64,000 nt of DNA from Gammaproteobacteria bacterium (GTDB taxonomy: Bacteria; Pseudomonadota; Gammaproteobacteria; DSM-16500). Position numbers and translations under genes: made by a program. Below the pieces are notes generated by a model. The model did no database searches, had not been told where the DNA came from, and saw nothing but the letters and a program-made list of their open reading frames with translations. Positions 30,533 through 40,395 of the stretch are shown here, one piece after another (position 1 is the first letter of the stretch; the number at the start of each line of letters is the position of its first letter). Location: positions 62,001 through 126,000 of the forward strand of contig JAJPJI010000020.1 of assembly GCA_021324305.1 (NCBI GenBank), written 5' to 3'.

Positions 30533-31612
30533 ATGACAGCAGCATCAAATTTAGGCGGAGCAACAGGTCTTGAGTTATTAGAAATGGGTGCAGCACGGGT
30601 TCAGGTTGATGACAAGAAAATTATTAATTGTAGAGCGGACTTAAATCAGTTAGTGCCATTTAAATATAAATGGGCATGGCAGAAATATCTGGATGCATGT
30701 GCAAATCACTGGATGCCTAATGAAATCAATATGTCTGCTGACGTCGCGCTCTGGAAGGATCCCAATGGGTTGACTGAAGATGAACGTCTCATTATTAAGC
30801 GTAATCTTGGATTCTTTTCTACAGCAGATTCACTGGTCGCAAATAATTTGGTATTGGCCGTCTATCGTCACATTACCAATCCGGAATGCCGTCAATATCT
30901 GTTACGGCAGGCATTTGAAGAAGCGCTACATACCCATGCATATCAATATGTCATTGAAAGCCTCGGAATGGATGAGGCAGAAGTATTCAATATGTATCGC
31001 GAAGTCCCTTCAGTGGCTCGTAAAGCTGCCTGGTCGCTTAAATATACTCAAAGTCTTGGCGATCCCAGCTTCCATACAGGCACTCCTGAGAACGATAGAC
31101 GATTGTTACGTGATTTAATTGCTTTCTATGTGATTTTTGAGGGCATTTTCTTTTATGTGGGCTTCACCCAGGTGTTGTCAATGGGTCGCCGTAACAAGAT
31201 GACTGGAACAGCGGAACAATTTCAATATATTTTACGCGATGAATCCATGCATCTGAATTTTGGTATTGATGTGATTAATCAAATCAAAATTGAAAATCCG
31301 CACTTGTGGACGGATGACTTCAAGCAGGAAGCCATTAACATGATTCGTGAAGGTGTTGAACTGGAGTATACATACGCAGTCGATACCATGCCACGTGGAA
31401 TATTAGGATTGAACGCGGAAATGTTTAAAGAATATTTGCAATTTATCGCTAATCGCCGCTGTGCGCAAATCGGTTTGACACAGCAATATCCAGGCGCAAC
31501 CAATCCGTTTCCATGGATGAGCGAAATCATGGATCTTAAAAAAGAGAAAAACTTTTTTGAAACGCGAGTGATTGAGTATCAAACTGGCGGTGCATTAAGC
31601 TGGGATGATTAA
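30533..31612 (+). CDS. nrdB: Class Ia ribonucleotide reductase beta subunit NrdB
   Basis: Supplies the radical for NrdA. 359 residues. The overall sequence is close to the chlamydial type ([37 protein letters not shown]), but the key residues are classical: D99 as the first metal ligand, E130 and H133 in EExxH, and Tyr137 at the radical position. Chlamydia has Glu and Phe at the first and last of these. A tyrosyl radical with a di-iron centre is therefore predicted. The C-terminal [10 protein letters not shown] and GALSWDD tail provide the NrdA-binding end. GGAG ribosome site 7 bases before the ATG. Confidence 0.95.
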   Translation: MTAASNLGGATGLELLEMGAARVQVDDKKIINCRADLNQLVPFKYKWAWQKYLDACANHWMPNEINMSADVALWKDPNGLTEDERLIIKRNLGFFSTADSLVANNLVLAVYRHITNPECRQYLLRQAFEEALHTHAYQYVIESLGMDEAEVFNMYREVPSVARKAAWSLKYTQSLGDPSFHTGTPENDRRLLRDLIAFYVIFEGIFFYVGFTQVLSMGRRNKMTGTAEQFQYILRDESMHLNFGIDVINQIKIENPHLWTDDFKQEAINMIREGVELEYTYAVDTMPRGILGLNAEMFKEYLQFIANRRCAQIGLTQQYPGATNPFPWMSEIMDLKKEKNFFETRVIEYQTGGALSWDD

Positions 31613-31656
31613 AACACCTAGCTATTGACATTTATTTTATCCACGCCAGGTTTCAG

Positions 31657-31686
31657 CAGTTATGCCAGCACATGCTGGCATAACTG
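31657..31686. terminator. Perfect hairpin between convergent nrdB and the CBU_0592-type gene
   Basis: CAGTTATGCCAGCA / TGCTGGCATAACTG forms a 14-base perfect inverted repeat with almost no loop. It lies between two convergent genes and probably forms the 3' end of both transcripts. No clear T-tract on either side. Confidence 0.5.
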
Positions 31687-31763
31687 CCAAGTATGATCCA
31701 CAAACAAACATCAAAGCTGTTTCCCGGTATCCGGGTGATTTTCCTTACACTATTGACAACTTA

Positions 31764-32099
31764 TCAGGATTGATTATCTGGCGTTGCCTTGATCTTTTTA
31801 GCAGTACTGATATTTACAAGATTATCAGAATTTGCAGCGTTCTTGCGTGTGTTTCTGATCCGGTAAATTCCTATCATGCTGATAATAATCCACGCTGTTT
31901 CAATCAGTACAGATGCAGTATTCCAGTGGAACATGAGTGAATACATGATCAACGCCGCACCAATAAGGTTATACAATTGATAAGTTAAGCTTTGTGATGA
32001 CATTCTATTGGTACTTAACAGGTAGTAGGCAATTAATAAAAGGATAACGCCAATAATACCTACCGTATCTGATATTTGTGCAAAAATTTCTAGATTCAC
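31764..32099 (-). CDS. Small CBU_0592-family membrane protein
   Basis: 111 residues with three hydrophobic segments (about 10-30, 38-58 and 62-80) and a polar basic C-terminal tail. The segment order and the LYNLIGAALIMYSL and WIIISMIGIYRI motifs match the small membrane family named after Coxiella CBU_0592. The function is unknown. Start codon is GTG (32099) with GGAG 6 bases upstream. It lies 14 bases after dusA on the same strand. Confidence 0.75.
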   Translation of the reverse strand: MNLEIFAQISDTVGIIGVILLLIAYYLLSTNRMSSQSLTYQLYNLIGAALIMYSLMFHWNTASVLIETAWIIISMIGIYRIRNTRKNAANSDNLVNISTAKKIKATPDNQS

Positions 32100-32113
32100 T
32101 TTTCACTCCACGT

Positions 32114-33094
32114 TTAATAATTAGCAATTAAATTCAGTGCTTCTTCAAGTATTCCCGCATTTGCGCCTGGCTTATGCGCATTCTGACTGATGTAACGCCG
32201 CCAGACAGCTGCTCCACGTTGTCCCTGGAAAAGGCCAAGCAGATGGCGAGAAATCGTGTTCAATTTTATACCATTAGATAGCTGTTCGTGAATATAGGGA
32301 AGCATTTTTTTTATGATCTCATACCTGCTTAATATATCTTTATTATTCATGTACTTATATTGTAAATCTGCTAAAAGGTAAGGGTTGTGGTAAGCAGCCC
32401 GCCCTATCATCACCCCATCAACATGCTGAAGCTGAGTATCAACATCAGATGATGTCTTGATGCCCCCATTGAGTATAATTTTCAATCCAGGAAAGTCTTG
32501 TTTCAGGCGATATACGACATCGTAGCGTAAGGGCGGAATTTCCCGGTTTTGTTTGGGGCTTAATCCAGCCAGCCACGCCTTACGCGCATGCACGATGAAT
32601 GTATTACAGCCTGTTGCCGCAATTGTCTCGACATAATGGTGCAAGGATTCATAGTCATCCTGGTGGTCGACACCGATTCTGCATTTAATAGTAACGGGAA
32701 TACTTACTTGTGCCTGCATGGCACTCATGCAATCAGCGACCAGTTGCGGTTCGAGCATCAGACAAGCGCCAAAACGTCCGGAACTGACTCTTGGACTAGG
32801 ACAACCTGAATTCAAATTAATTTCATTATACCCAAAATCTTCGCCCATTTTTGCAGCCTGTGCCAGCAAAGCTGGATCGCTGCCCCCTAGCTGCAAGGCA
32901 ACATATTTTTCATCAGGATGGAAAGCAAGCAATCGTTGAGGATTGCCATGTGCAAGTGCCTGAGCTGTAATCATTTCAGTATAGAGAGCAATATCCGGAG
33001 CAATCAGACGGAGAAAGTACCTGTCATGCCGGTCAGTGTAATCCATCATGGGAGCGACAGAAATAAGATGTGGATCAGGATGAATTTGCGTCAC
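32114..33094 (-). CDS. dusA: tRNA-dihydrouridine(20/20a) synthase DusA
   Basis: FMN-dependent enzyme that reduces uridine 20/20a in the tRNA D-loop. 326 residues: the N-terminal APMMDYTDRHDR motif is diagnostic for DusA, the catalytic cysteine is C98 (LNSGCPSPRV), and the FMN/phosphate region includes IIVHARKAWL-type (FIVHARKAWL) and NGGI followed by VMIGRAAYHNP. Starts with GTG at 33094; the AGG upstream is weak. Followed by the small membrane gene. Confidence 0.95.
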   Translation of the reverse strand: MTQIHPDPHLISVAPMMDYTDRHDRYFLRLIAPDIALYTEMITAQALAHGNPQRLLAFHPDEKYVALQLGGSDPALLAQAAKMGEDFGYNEINLNSGCPSPRVSSGRFGACLMLEPQLVADCMSAMQAQVSIPVTIKCRIGVDHQDDYESLHHYVETIAATGCNTFIVHARKAWLAGLSPKQNREIPPLRYDVVYRLKQDFPGLKIILNGGIKTSSDVDTQLQHVDGVMIGRAAYHNPYLLADLQYKYMNNKDILSRYEIIKKMLPYIHEQLSNGIKLNTISRHLLGLFQGQRGAAVWRRYISQNAHKPGANAGILEEALNLIANY

Positions 33095-33125
33095 GAAAAA
33101 ACCTGTCTTGAAGTGAATACACTTT

Positions 33126-33158
33126 ATTAAGCAAACCTTAATATTGGCCGACTTTTAT
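33126..33158 (+). promoter_or_regulatory. Possible PmrA-type box upstream of the 705-residue gene
   Basis: ATTAAG-N5-CTTAAT (33126-33142) has two TTAA cores 11 bases apart, the same period as the box at 24848. A weak -10 (TTTTAT, 33153-33158) begins 10 bases after the box, again the same distance. The first half-site departs from consensus, the region is AT-rich, and the start codon is about 170 bases away, so this may be chance or may serve dusA. Confidence 0.35.
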
Positions 33159-33313
33159 GGCCAAGCCTAATCCATTGATTTTTAATAAGCAAATATATGG
33201 GTTAGCATAAGGAAATCATTACGTTGTATTATAATAATAATAGTAGTGTATGTCTAAATTATATTTTCAAGATAATTACAAGAATTAATAAATTAAAACG
33301 AGGATAAGCGACT

Positions 33314-35431
33314 ATGATGAGGTCTTCTTCTGAAAGTGAAGATGAAAATCTTGGCACTTTCCATGGCAAGCAAATAAAAGATGGGGCTGAACTCAGGAAT
33401 ATTAACAGTTTCGAATATCTGAAAGAAATTGCGAAAAATATCACGCCGGACGTATTATCTCTTTATCCCAATCTTGCCGAATTGAGAGCTGTTTTTTTCG
33501 ATGAAAACAGTAATGAAAAAGATTACGATGGCAAATTTGATTACGGCGCACTATACACATCATTTTTAGCTGAACTGCAACAACAAATAACCAATATAAG
33601 TCGTGACCAGGAAGAAAGATTTAACCATGCCCAAGCTGTATTACACCAAAGTGAAACAACGGATAAAGAGACGCTCATTCAGCAAATAAAGCAAGTGGAT
33701 CAATTCATAACCGTCATTTATGTCAATCAGAATCGCGCCCTGGGAAGATCTGCGGAGTTCGCAAAAAGCAGCCTGGGAGAAAATGAAAGCGACATCAGCC
33801 CGAAAGCAAAACATAAAATACTTGATCGTTCAATCGGCCATTCAAGCGAAGACACATTAACAGAAAAAACCAAGAAAGGATTTAATTACGCGATACTTTC
33901 AATATTCAGTCAGGGTACAACGCCGCAAACAGAAGAGCATCCGCTAGTGAGATTCAAGGCAACCTTTATCGATTCCACTTATCAGCCAATGCTGAAAACC
34001 AGCATACCATCCAAGAGGACATATAATCATCATCAATACAAATACCATTTCCCGGAAGAATACAGATTTGGGACACAGGGAGAAATCATTGAAAATGTTC
34101 CACGCATCAATCCATTTTTTCCTGCCTGGCTTAAAGCACAAGAAAGAAGACGCTTGTTGCAGGATGATTTGAATGATCTTACTGATAACAATGCATTGAG
34201 TGAAGATGAGTTAATTATATCTGAACAAGTGCCGAGAGAAAAATCCAGAATATCACATATTTATTTTAATAATCTTGGGCTAGACAGGACTGATGGGGAG
34301 GGTAAAAAAGAAAGAACGCTTAGCTTGCAACTTCATCAACTTGAAAATGATCATGAAAATCTTGCTGTCATTACCCTGCCGGCTGATAAGGGACTAATGG
34401 GACATGATATGCTGGGTGAAGAACGTGATCATACATACACCCTCGAATCAGTTTGTAATCGAATATTTGATATCGCAACTATCGGATCAAATTTGCAGAA
34501 AGCAACCAAAGATGTATATTCAGATTTTTACATCAGCAATAATGTAAAAGTATTATTGTATGGACAGCCGCGCACGGATGAGGAGAAATATGACAAGGCA
34601 GCTGAAGCTGAGAAGATGAAGGTATTATTAGTTGAATCACTACACGAACTCGGCATGGACAAAAAGGAAGTCCTTTCCAATGCAGAAATCCAAGCTCTGT
34701 TTTTCCATTTCATCAAATTTAAAGTCACCGATTTTATAATTGATAAATTAAATCCAGACAGCATAAATTTTACCTGCAAGGATGCCATCGATAGAGGTGG
34801 TGTATCTTCATTATATTATAACCTGATAAAGTCAATTGAACTTGGCGTTCCCATGTCAGAGTCAGAATTTTTTGAAGCATTGCATGGTGCACCAACCATG
34901 GTAAAAGGCCGAGGCATGAATGACCACCTGGATAGAATATGGAATGCGATCAGTACTTATCTGGATGCACAAATCAAACAGGGAAATCCGAATATTCCCG
35001 ACTGGTTGATAATGAAGAAAGCTGAATATGATAACAACAGGATCATTGACGAAGTGATGGCATTGTATAAATACAAGGAAACATCTTACAGTAAGACAAC
35101 ATCCGTGACTCAGGATGAATATAATGCGATTGTCAGTAACGAAAGCCATAATAAACTTGGCGAATCAAAATTAGGCGCCGTAAAGAGAATGATTTCGCGT
35201 GAATTTCTTGATGAGCTGGATTCATTAAAGAAAACATCTGGCACTATGTCCAGGGATAGTGTTTTGCAAGCCATCGAAAACCTAGTTCGCTCTGCACTAG
35301 ATAAATCAAAAAATGCCAGATCAGATGGCAAGGGTAACTATCATCATACCGGAACACTGGAATCAGAGCTGGACAAGGTCTCCAGATTGATATCAGACTT
35401 TAGACAGCAAAAAAAAATGTCATTTGTCTGA
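33314..35431 (+). CDS. Orphan 705-residue protein with CX5R phosphatase loop, candidate type IV effector
   Basis: Soluble protein with no signal peptide or membrane segment. The standout motif is FTCKDAIDRGGVSS: C488, five residues, R494, the P-loop of cysteine-based phosphatases, with Lys next to the Cys as in phosphoinositide phosphatases. SidF and SidP of Legionella are secreted CX5R phosphoinositide phosphatases, so a similar activity on host lipids is plausible. Other conserved-looking patches are HYKYHFPEEYRFG-like (near 240) and a KGRGMNDHLDRIW segment (near 535). The C-terminus ends RQQKKMSFV. AGGA ribosome site 9 bases before the ATG. Monocistronic, convergent with lapB. Full family not recognised; the catalytic call rests on the loop. 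Confidence 0.78.
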   Translation: MMRSSSESEDENLGTFHGKQIKDGAELRNINSFEYLKEIAKNITPDVLSLYPNLAELRAVFFDENSNEKDYDGKFDYGALYTSFLAELQQQITNISRDQEERFNHAQAVLHQSETTDKETLIQQIKQVDQFITVIYVNQNRALGRSAEFAKSSLGENESDISPKAKHKILDRSIGHSSEDTLTEKTKKGFNYAILSIFSQGTTPQTEEHPLVRFKATFIDSTYQPMLKTSIPSKRTYNHHQYKYHFPEEYRFGTQGEIIENVPRINPFFPAWLKAQERRRLLQDDLNDLTDNNALSEDELIISEQVPREKSRISHIYFNNLGLDRTDGEGKKERTLSLQLHQLENDHENLAVITLPADKGLMGHDMLGEERDHTYTLESVCNRIFDIATIGSNLQKATKDVYSDFYISNNVKVLLYGQPRTDEEKYDKAAEAEKMKVLLVESLHELGMDKKEVLSNAEIQALFFHFIKFKVTDFIIDKLNPDSINFTCKDAIDRGGVSSLYYNLIKSIELGVPMSESEFFEALHGAPTMVKGRGMNDHLDRIWNAISTYLDAQIKQGNPNIPDWLIMKKAEYDNNRIIDEVMALYKYKETSYSKTTSVTQDEYNAIVSNESHNKLGESKLGAVKRMISREFLDELDSLKKTSGTMSRDSVLQAIENLVRSALDKSKNARSDGKGNYHHTGTLESELDKVSRLISDFRQQKKMSFV

Positions 35432-35436
35432 TGTGA

Positions 35437-36609
35437 CTAGGCGGATTCCTCTGCCAGACCATGAACAGGCAACATGGTGCTCCATTGCTTGCAACCAGGA
35501 CATTGCCAATGCAGCGTTTTCCCAGGGAAACCGCAGGAAGTGCATTGATAATCAGGCTTGTTAGCCAGAAGTTTTTTCATCAGATTTTGCAGGATATGCA
35601 AGTCTTCTTTAGCTCTGCCCTCTGCATTGGATATATATATATTTACAAATACATATAATCCACGCAGAGAGGGATAACGGCGAACATAATCAGCAACGAA
35701 ACTGGCAGCCACCTTGTCACCTTTCCTTTTTCTGATACGCTCGGCAAGAATCAATACAACTGGAACACGCGGATGCTCATCCAGTAATTGTTTGAGATAT
35801 AGGACGAGTTTGTCTTCTTCATCCAGTTTTTCGTAACAAGATGCCAATAGATCAATCGATTCGGAAAGATAATCTGGATTCTGATCCTTGATTTTCTTCA
35901 GGCTGCGCAAGGCATTTTTATAGTCACCCTGCTCCATTAATATTTTACCCAGCATTAAACTGGCACGCGCACAAGAGCGATCCGCGGCGATTGCTTTATC
36001 GAGGTAATCTTTTGCGATCGCAGATTGTTTTTTGGCGTAAGCAGTATCGGCAAGTTCACAATAATATTGTGCAATCGTAGGCTGCATATCTTGACGGGTG
36101 ACAGATTCATACTTAATTGCCATCTGGATGGCGTTACCCCAATCCTTGCCCTGCTGATAGATGTCAATCAGGGTCTTTAATGCCTGGGCAGAATAAGACT
36201 TGCCATTGGAGAGATCGAGAAAAATGCGTTCGGCCCTGTCAAGCATCCCTGCGCTAAGATAATCCTGGCCAAGCTCATACATGGATTGCTCACGATAAAT
36301 GCGCTCCAGTTGCGGCCTGGCAATCAGGTTTTGATGGATACGGATTGCCCGGTCAACTTCACCCTTGCGACGAAACAATTTGCCAACCGCGAGATGGGTC
36401 TCAACCGTGTCACTGTCCACTTCCAGCATCTTGATGAAGACATCGACTGCCTTGTCGGTTTCTTCATTTAATAAAAAGTTTAATCCGATCAGATAGTCAC
36501 GCCGCAAATTGACTTTGTGCGGCGGTTTTTCTTTTGGACGAGCCCGGTACCCCAGTAACCAGGCGATACCGATACTACAAATCAAAAGTAAAAACCATAC
36601 AATTTTCAT
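35437..36609 (-). CDS. lapB: Lipopolysaccharide assembly protein LapB (YciM)
   Basis: Inner-membrane protein that controls LPS synthesis by promoting FtsH-dependent LpxC turnover. 390 residues: an N-terminal membrane anchor (about 3-20), a long array of TPR repeats, and a C-terminal rubredoxin-like zinc ribbon with CTSCG and CPGC. Both cysteine pairs are intact. Its ATG overlaps the lapA stop (ATGA), so translation is coupled. Confidence 0.95.
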   Translation of the reverse strand: MKIVWFLLLICSIGIAWLLGYRARPKEKPPHKVNLRRDYLIGLNFLLNEETDKAVDVFIKMLEVDSDTVETHLAVGKLFRRKGEVDRAIRIHQNLIARPQLERIYREQSMYELGQDYLSAGMLDRAERIFLDLSNGKSYSAQALKTLIDIYQQGKDWGNAIQMAIKYESVTRQDMQPTIAQYYCELADTAYAKKQSAIAKDYLDKAIAADRSCARASLMLGKILMEQGDYKNALRSLKKIKDQNPDYLSESIDLLASCYEKLDEEDKLVLYLKQLLDEHPRVPVVLILAERIRKRKGDKVAASFVADYVRRYPSLRGLYVFVNIYISNAEGRAKEDLHILQNLMKKLLANKPDYQCTSCGFPGKTLHWQCPGCKQWSTMLPVHGLAEESA

Positions 36610-36899
36610 CAGACTTTATCCTGAAGAGGAATTGCGCGTAAATTTTCTATTTCTTTTTCAGCCAGATTAAGCTTCTGTCTTAAACGATAATTAAATAGTT
36701 TCGCTTTTAGCAACAACCAGAATCCGACTGCCAGGCCTATCAGACAGCCAAATGCAAAAACTAGAACAAGCAATAATGAAAGCGGTAAAGTGCACTGTCC
36801 AAAGTAGTAATTAATCGTGACAGATTCAGAATTCAGCGTCGCAAATGTCATGCCAAACAGGACAATGACCAATAAAAAAAAATAACTGACAATACGCAC
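36609..36899 (-). CDS. lapA: Lipopolysaccharide assembly protein LapA (YciS)
   Basis: Small inner-membrane partner of LapB. 96 residues with two membrane helices (about 3-21 and 38-62) and a C-terminal coiled segment (LRQKLNLAEKEIENLRA). The NSESVTINYYFG strand between the helices is typical of the family. Starts with GTG at 36899, GAGGG 7 bases upstream. Confidence 0.9.
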   Translation of the reverse strand: MRIVSYFFLLVIVLFGMTFATLNSESVTINYYFGQCTLPLSLLLVLVFAFGCLIGLAVGFWLLLKAKLFNYRLRQKLNLAEKEIENLRAIPLQDKV

Positions 36900-36958
36900 T
36901 ATCCGGCCCTCGAGTTTATCCTTACAAATATGGCTATTTATCTACCATGCAATTCCCG

Positions 36959-37033
36959 GTCGTCGTCATTGCGTGTAACATATCTGCGGCTAAGCAGCCA
37001 GAACCTGCCTTGGATTGCTTCGCCGCAACGACG
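36959..37033. repeat. Relic of a dispersed palindromic repeat
   Basis: The arms GTCGTCGTCATTGCG and TTGCTTCGCCGCAACGACG resemble the ends of the CGTCATTGCGAG...GGATTGCTTCG palindromic elements scattered through many Legionella, Coxiella and Rickettsia genomes. The arms pair with one mismatch over 11 bases. It fills most of the 152-base gap between lapA and the serS stop. Only one copy is visible here. Confidence 0.4.
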
Positions 37034-37051
37034 AAACTGAGAGTTTGACTC

Positions 37052-38323
37052 CTACTCAATTACCTGCATTCCATCCATATACGGCTGCAATGCCTTGGGT
37101 ATATGAATACGCCCTAATTCATCCTGATAATTCTCAACAATTGCAATCAGTGTTCGTCCAACAGCCAAGCCTGAACCATTTAAGGTATGTACCAGCTCAA
37201 TTTTTCCGGATTCATCGCGCCATCTTGCTTTCATGCGTCTTGCCTGGAAAGCTTCAGTATTACTGCAGGATGAAATTTCACGATAACGCTGCTGGCCTGG
37301 AAGCCACACCTCCAGATCATATGTCTTGGCGGCAGCAAAACCAATGTCAGCTGTACAGAGCACCATTACGCGGTATGGCAGTTCAAGACGCTGCAAGACA
37401 GTTTCAGCATGACGTGTCAACTCTTCATGCGCTTGATAGGAAAGTTCAGGCCGCACAATCTGAACTAGTTCAACTTTCTCAAATTGATGTTGTCGCAGCA
37501 TGCCCTTGATGTCTTTTCCATAAGATCCAGCTTCACTGCGAAAACAGGAACTATAACAGACATATTTCAACGGCAGTTGATCTGCATTCAAAATCTGATC
37601 ACGAACCGTATTGGTCACAGGAACTTCTGACGTCGGTATCAGATAAAATTCATTTTCACCATTAATTGAAAATACATCAGCTTTCAGATTGGGAAGCTGT
37701 CCAGTACCATACAAACTATGCGCATTAACGAGATAGGGAATGGAAATCTCCTGATACCCATGTTCACGCACATGCAAATCCAGCATGAATTGAATCAATG
37801 CGCGTTGCAGTCTTGCAAGCGGACCACGCAGCACAACAAAGCGTGAGCCCGAAATTTTGGACGCTGTTTCGAAATCCATCCAGTTTTGATTGACTCCCAG
37901 TTCAACGTGGTCTTTGGGAGTAAAGGAGAATTTTCTCGGCTCTCCCCATTTACGTATTTCCTGGTTGTCTTCTTCGCTTTTACCTTCAGGTACCGATTCG
38001 TGCGGAATATTGGGTATGCGCGCGAGAAAATCATCCATTTCTGTTTGCGTGGCTGCGAACTGTTCTTCAACAAGCTTGAGTGAATCGCTAAGGTCCTTGA
38101 GACTCTTAAGCACATCATCGACGTTTTTTCCCGAAGCTTTGGCATGCCCCACTTCCTTGGAGCGAACATTTCGCTCATTTTGCAAGTCCTGCATTTTGAC
38201 TTGCAATTGTTTACGCTGTTCTTCCAGGGCATTAAATTTATTGATATCAATAACAAAACCGCGCTTTTTAATTTGCGCGGCTACTGTTTCAATTGAACTG
38301 CGTACGAGTTTAGGATCAAGCAT
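37052..38323 (-). CDS. serS: Seryl-tRNA synthetase
   Basis: Class II aminoacyl-tRNA synthetase charging tRNA-Ser. 423 residues: an N-terminal antiparallel coiled-coil arm (about 30-100) that grips the tRNA, then the class II core with motif 2 ([25 protein letters not shown]) and motif 3 ([18 protein letters not shown]). It begins 3 bases after sucD on the same strand, so it may be co-transcribed with the TCA-cycle genes. Confidence 0.97.
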   Translation of the reverse strand: MLDPKLVRSSIETVAAQIKKRGFVIDINKFNALEEQRKQLQVKMQDLQNERNVRSKEVGHAKASGKNVDDVLKSLKDLSDSLKLVEEQFAATQTEMDDFLARIPNIPHESVPEGKSEEDNQEIRKWGEPRKFSFTPKDHVELGVNQNWMDFETASKISGSRFVVLRGPLARLQRALIQFMLDLHVREHGYQEISIPYLVNAHSLYGTGQLPNLKADVFSINGENEFYLIPTSEVPVTNTVRDQILNADQLPLKYVCYSSCFRSEAGSYGKDIKGMLRQHQFEKVELVQIVRPELSYQAHEELTRHAETVLQRLELPYRVMVLCTADIGFAAAKTYDLEVWLPGQQRYREISSCSNTEAFQARRMKARWRDESGKIELVHTLNGSGLAVGRTLIAIVENYQDELGRIHIPKALQPYMDGMQVIE

Positions 38324-38326
38324 AAA

Positions 38327-39211
38327 TTAACTGGCAACCTTTGCTAGAACTTCAGCAGCTTTTTTACCCATTTCTGCTGGAGAATGAACGGTGTGAACTC
38401 CTGCATCTTCGAGAGCCTTGAATTTCTCTGCTGCAGTTCCTTTTCCACCTGCGATAATCGCACCGGCATGTCCCATACGTTTACCGGCTGGTGCTGTGAC
38501 TCCCGCAATATATGCAACAACAGGTTTGGTCACATTCTTTTTGATGAAGGCTGCTGCTTCTTCCTCTGCGCTTCCACCAATTTCGCCCACCATGACGATA
38601 ATTTCTGTTTGCGGATCTTTCTGGAACATGGCAAGTACATCGATAAAGTTTGTTCCAGGAATCGGATCACCGCCAATACCTACACATGTGCTTTGACCGA
38701 GGTTTAAATCAGAAGTCTGTTTGACAGCTTCATAAGTCAAGGTACCGGAACGTGATACGATACCTACCTTGCCAGGTTTATGAATATAGCCTGGCATGAT
38801 CCCGATTTTGCACTCGCCTGGTGTGATGACGCCCGGGCAGTTCGGACCAATCAAACGAACTTCCGGATGCTGATCAATGCATGCCTTGACTTCAAGCATG
38901 TCCAGCACTGGAATACCTTCTGTAATACATACGATTAACTTGATACCCGCATCAACTGCTTCAAGAATCGAATCCTTGCAGAATGGCGCTGGCACATAAA
39001 TCACGCTCGCATCTGCTTTTGTTTCGTTATAGGCTTCCTTGACAGTATTAAACACCGGCAAGCCGAGATGGGTTTGACCGCCTTTTTCAGGTGTCACGCC
39101 TCCAACCATTTTTGTCCCGTAGGCGATCGCCTGCTCAGAATGGGAAGTCCCTTGTTTACCAGTAAATCCCTGACAAATGACTTTTGTATTTTTGTTTACA
39201 AGAATACTCAT
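38327..39211 (-). CDS. sucD: Succinyl-CoA synthetase alpha subunit SucD
   Basis: With SucC converts succinyl-CoA to succinate with nucleoside-triphosphate formation. 294 residues with the N-terminal CoA-binding motif ([15 protein letters not shown]), GPNCPGVI, and the phosphohistidine loop [14 protein letters not shown]. Four bases after sucC. Confidence 0.97.
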   Translation of the reverse strand: MSILVNKNTKVICQGFTGKQGTSHSEQAIAYGTKMVGGVTPEKGGQTHLGLPVFNTVKEAYNETKADASVIYVPAPFCKDSILEAVDAGIKLIVCITEGIPVLDMLEVKACIDQHPEVRLIGPNCPGVITPGECKIGIMPGYIHKPGKVGIVSRSGTLTYEAVKQTSDLNLGQSTCVGIGGDPIPGTNFIDVLAMFQKDPQTEIIVMVGEIGGSAEEEAAAFIKKNVTKPVVAYIAGVTAPAGKRMGHAGAIIAGGKGTAAEKFKALEDAGVHTVHSPAEMGKKAAEVLAKVAS

Positions 39212-39215
39212 TGAC

Positions 39216-40388
39216 TTATACCTTTACCTTGGAAGCTGCTTCAACCACTTTCTTTGCTGCATCGGTGAAACTTGTCGATGCAATAATGTTAAGACCACTT
39301 TCACCCAGCATTTTCGCTCCGAGCTCAGCATTATTTCCTTCCAGGCGCACAACAACCGGGAGTGATGTGCCAATTTCTGAAACCGCACCGATAATACCTT
39401 CTGCAATCAAATCACCCCTGACAATTCCACCGAATATATTGATGAGAATTGCTTTGACCTTTTTGTCGGAAAGAATGATTTTAAATGCTTCGGAAACTCG
39501 CTCTTTGGTAGCTCCGCCGCCCACGTCCAGAAAGTTTGCCGGATTGCCGCCGTGTAGCTTGATCATGTCCATGGTTGCCATGGCGAGCCCCGCGCCATTG
39601 ACCATACAGCCAATGTCTCCATCCAATGCGATGTAGTTTAATTCCCAGTCACGAGCATGATTTTCGCGCTCATCTTCTTGAGAACTATCCCGCATAGCGC
39701 GTAACTTCGGCTGACGGTAAAGTGCGTTATCATCAATATTGATTTTGGCATCCAGACATAACAAATTACCTTGCTTGGTAATAACCAGCGGATTGATTTC
39801 AAGCAGACTCAGATCACATTCCTGAAAAAGTTTGCCCAAGCCTAAAAGCAGACTGACAAACTGTTTGATTTGTTCGCCTTTCAACCCCAGTGCGAACGCT
39901 AGCTTTCTGCCCTGATACGGCATCACGCCAACCAGCGGATCAACTGTGATAGTCAAAATTTTTTCTGGTGTCTTCTCGGCAACTTTCTCGATTTCAACGC
40001 CGCCTTCAGTGGAAGCCATGAATACAATGCGTTGCTTGGAACGATCAATCACTGCACCAAGATATAATTCTTTTTCGATGTCACAGGGTTCCTCGATCAA
40101 TACCTGATTGACTGGCTGACCTTCAGCTGTCGTTTGATATGTGACCAGGCGTTTACCCAATAGCGAACGCACAACATCAGCCAATTCTTCCTTGGTGGAA
40201 ACCAGTTTTACACCACCAGCTTTTCCGCGTCCACCAGCATGGACTTGCGCTTTGACAACCCATTTAGGCAGTGCCATTTTAGCTGCAATATGCAAGGCAT
40301 CTTCTACACTGGAAGCAACTTCACCCTTTGAAACAGGCAATCCGTATTCAGACAATAATTGTTTAGCTTGATATTCATGAAGATTCAT
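39216..40388 (-). CDS. sucC: Succinyl-CoA synthetase beta subunit SucC
   Basis: ATP-grasp subunit of succinyl-CoA synthetase. 390 residues starting [12 protein letters not shown], with [18 protein letters not shown] for nucleotide binding, and NPLVIT, LDAKI and FVNIFGG-type ([11 protein letters not shown]) motifs. Seven bases after sucB. Confidence 0.97.
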   Translation of the reverse strand: MNLHEYQAKQLLSEYGLPVSKGEVASSVEDALHIAAKMALPKWVVKAQVHAGGRGKAGGVKLVSTKEELADVVRSLLGKRLVTYQTTAEGQPVNQVLIEEPCDIEKELYLGAVIDRSKQRIVFMASTEGGVEIEKVAEKTPEKILTITVDPLVGVMPYQGRKLAFALGLKGEQIKQFVSLLLGLGKLFQECDLSLLEINPLVITKQGNLLCLDAKINIDDNALYRQPKLRAMRDSSQEDERENHARDWELNYIALDGDIGCMVNGAGLAMATMDMIKLHGGNPANFLDVGGGATKERVSEAFKIILSDKKVKAILINIFGGIVRGDLIAEGIIGAVSEIGTSLPVVVRLEGNNAELGAKMLGESGLNIIASTSFTDAAKKVVEAASKVKV

Positions 40389-40395
40389 TGATTTT

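Noticed and set aside
30533..31612. Class Ic (Mn/Fe) NrdB
   Set aside because: Overall similarity to the chlamydial protein suggested this, but the radical-site residue is Tyr137 and the first ligand is D99, as in class Ia.
37015..37509. 164-residue plus-strand frame
   Set aside because: Lies opposite the C-terminal part of serS, with no family match.
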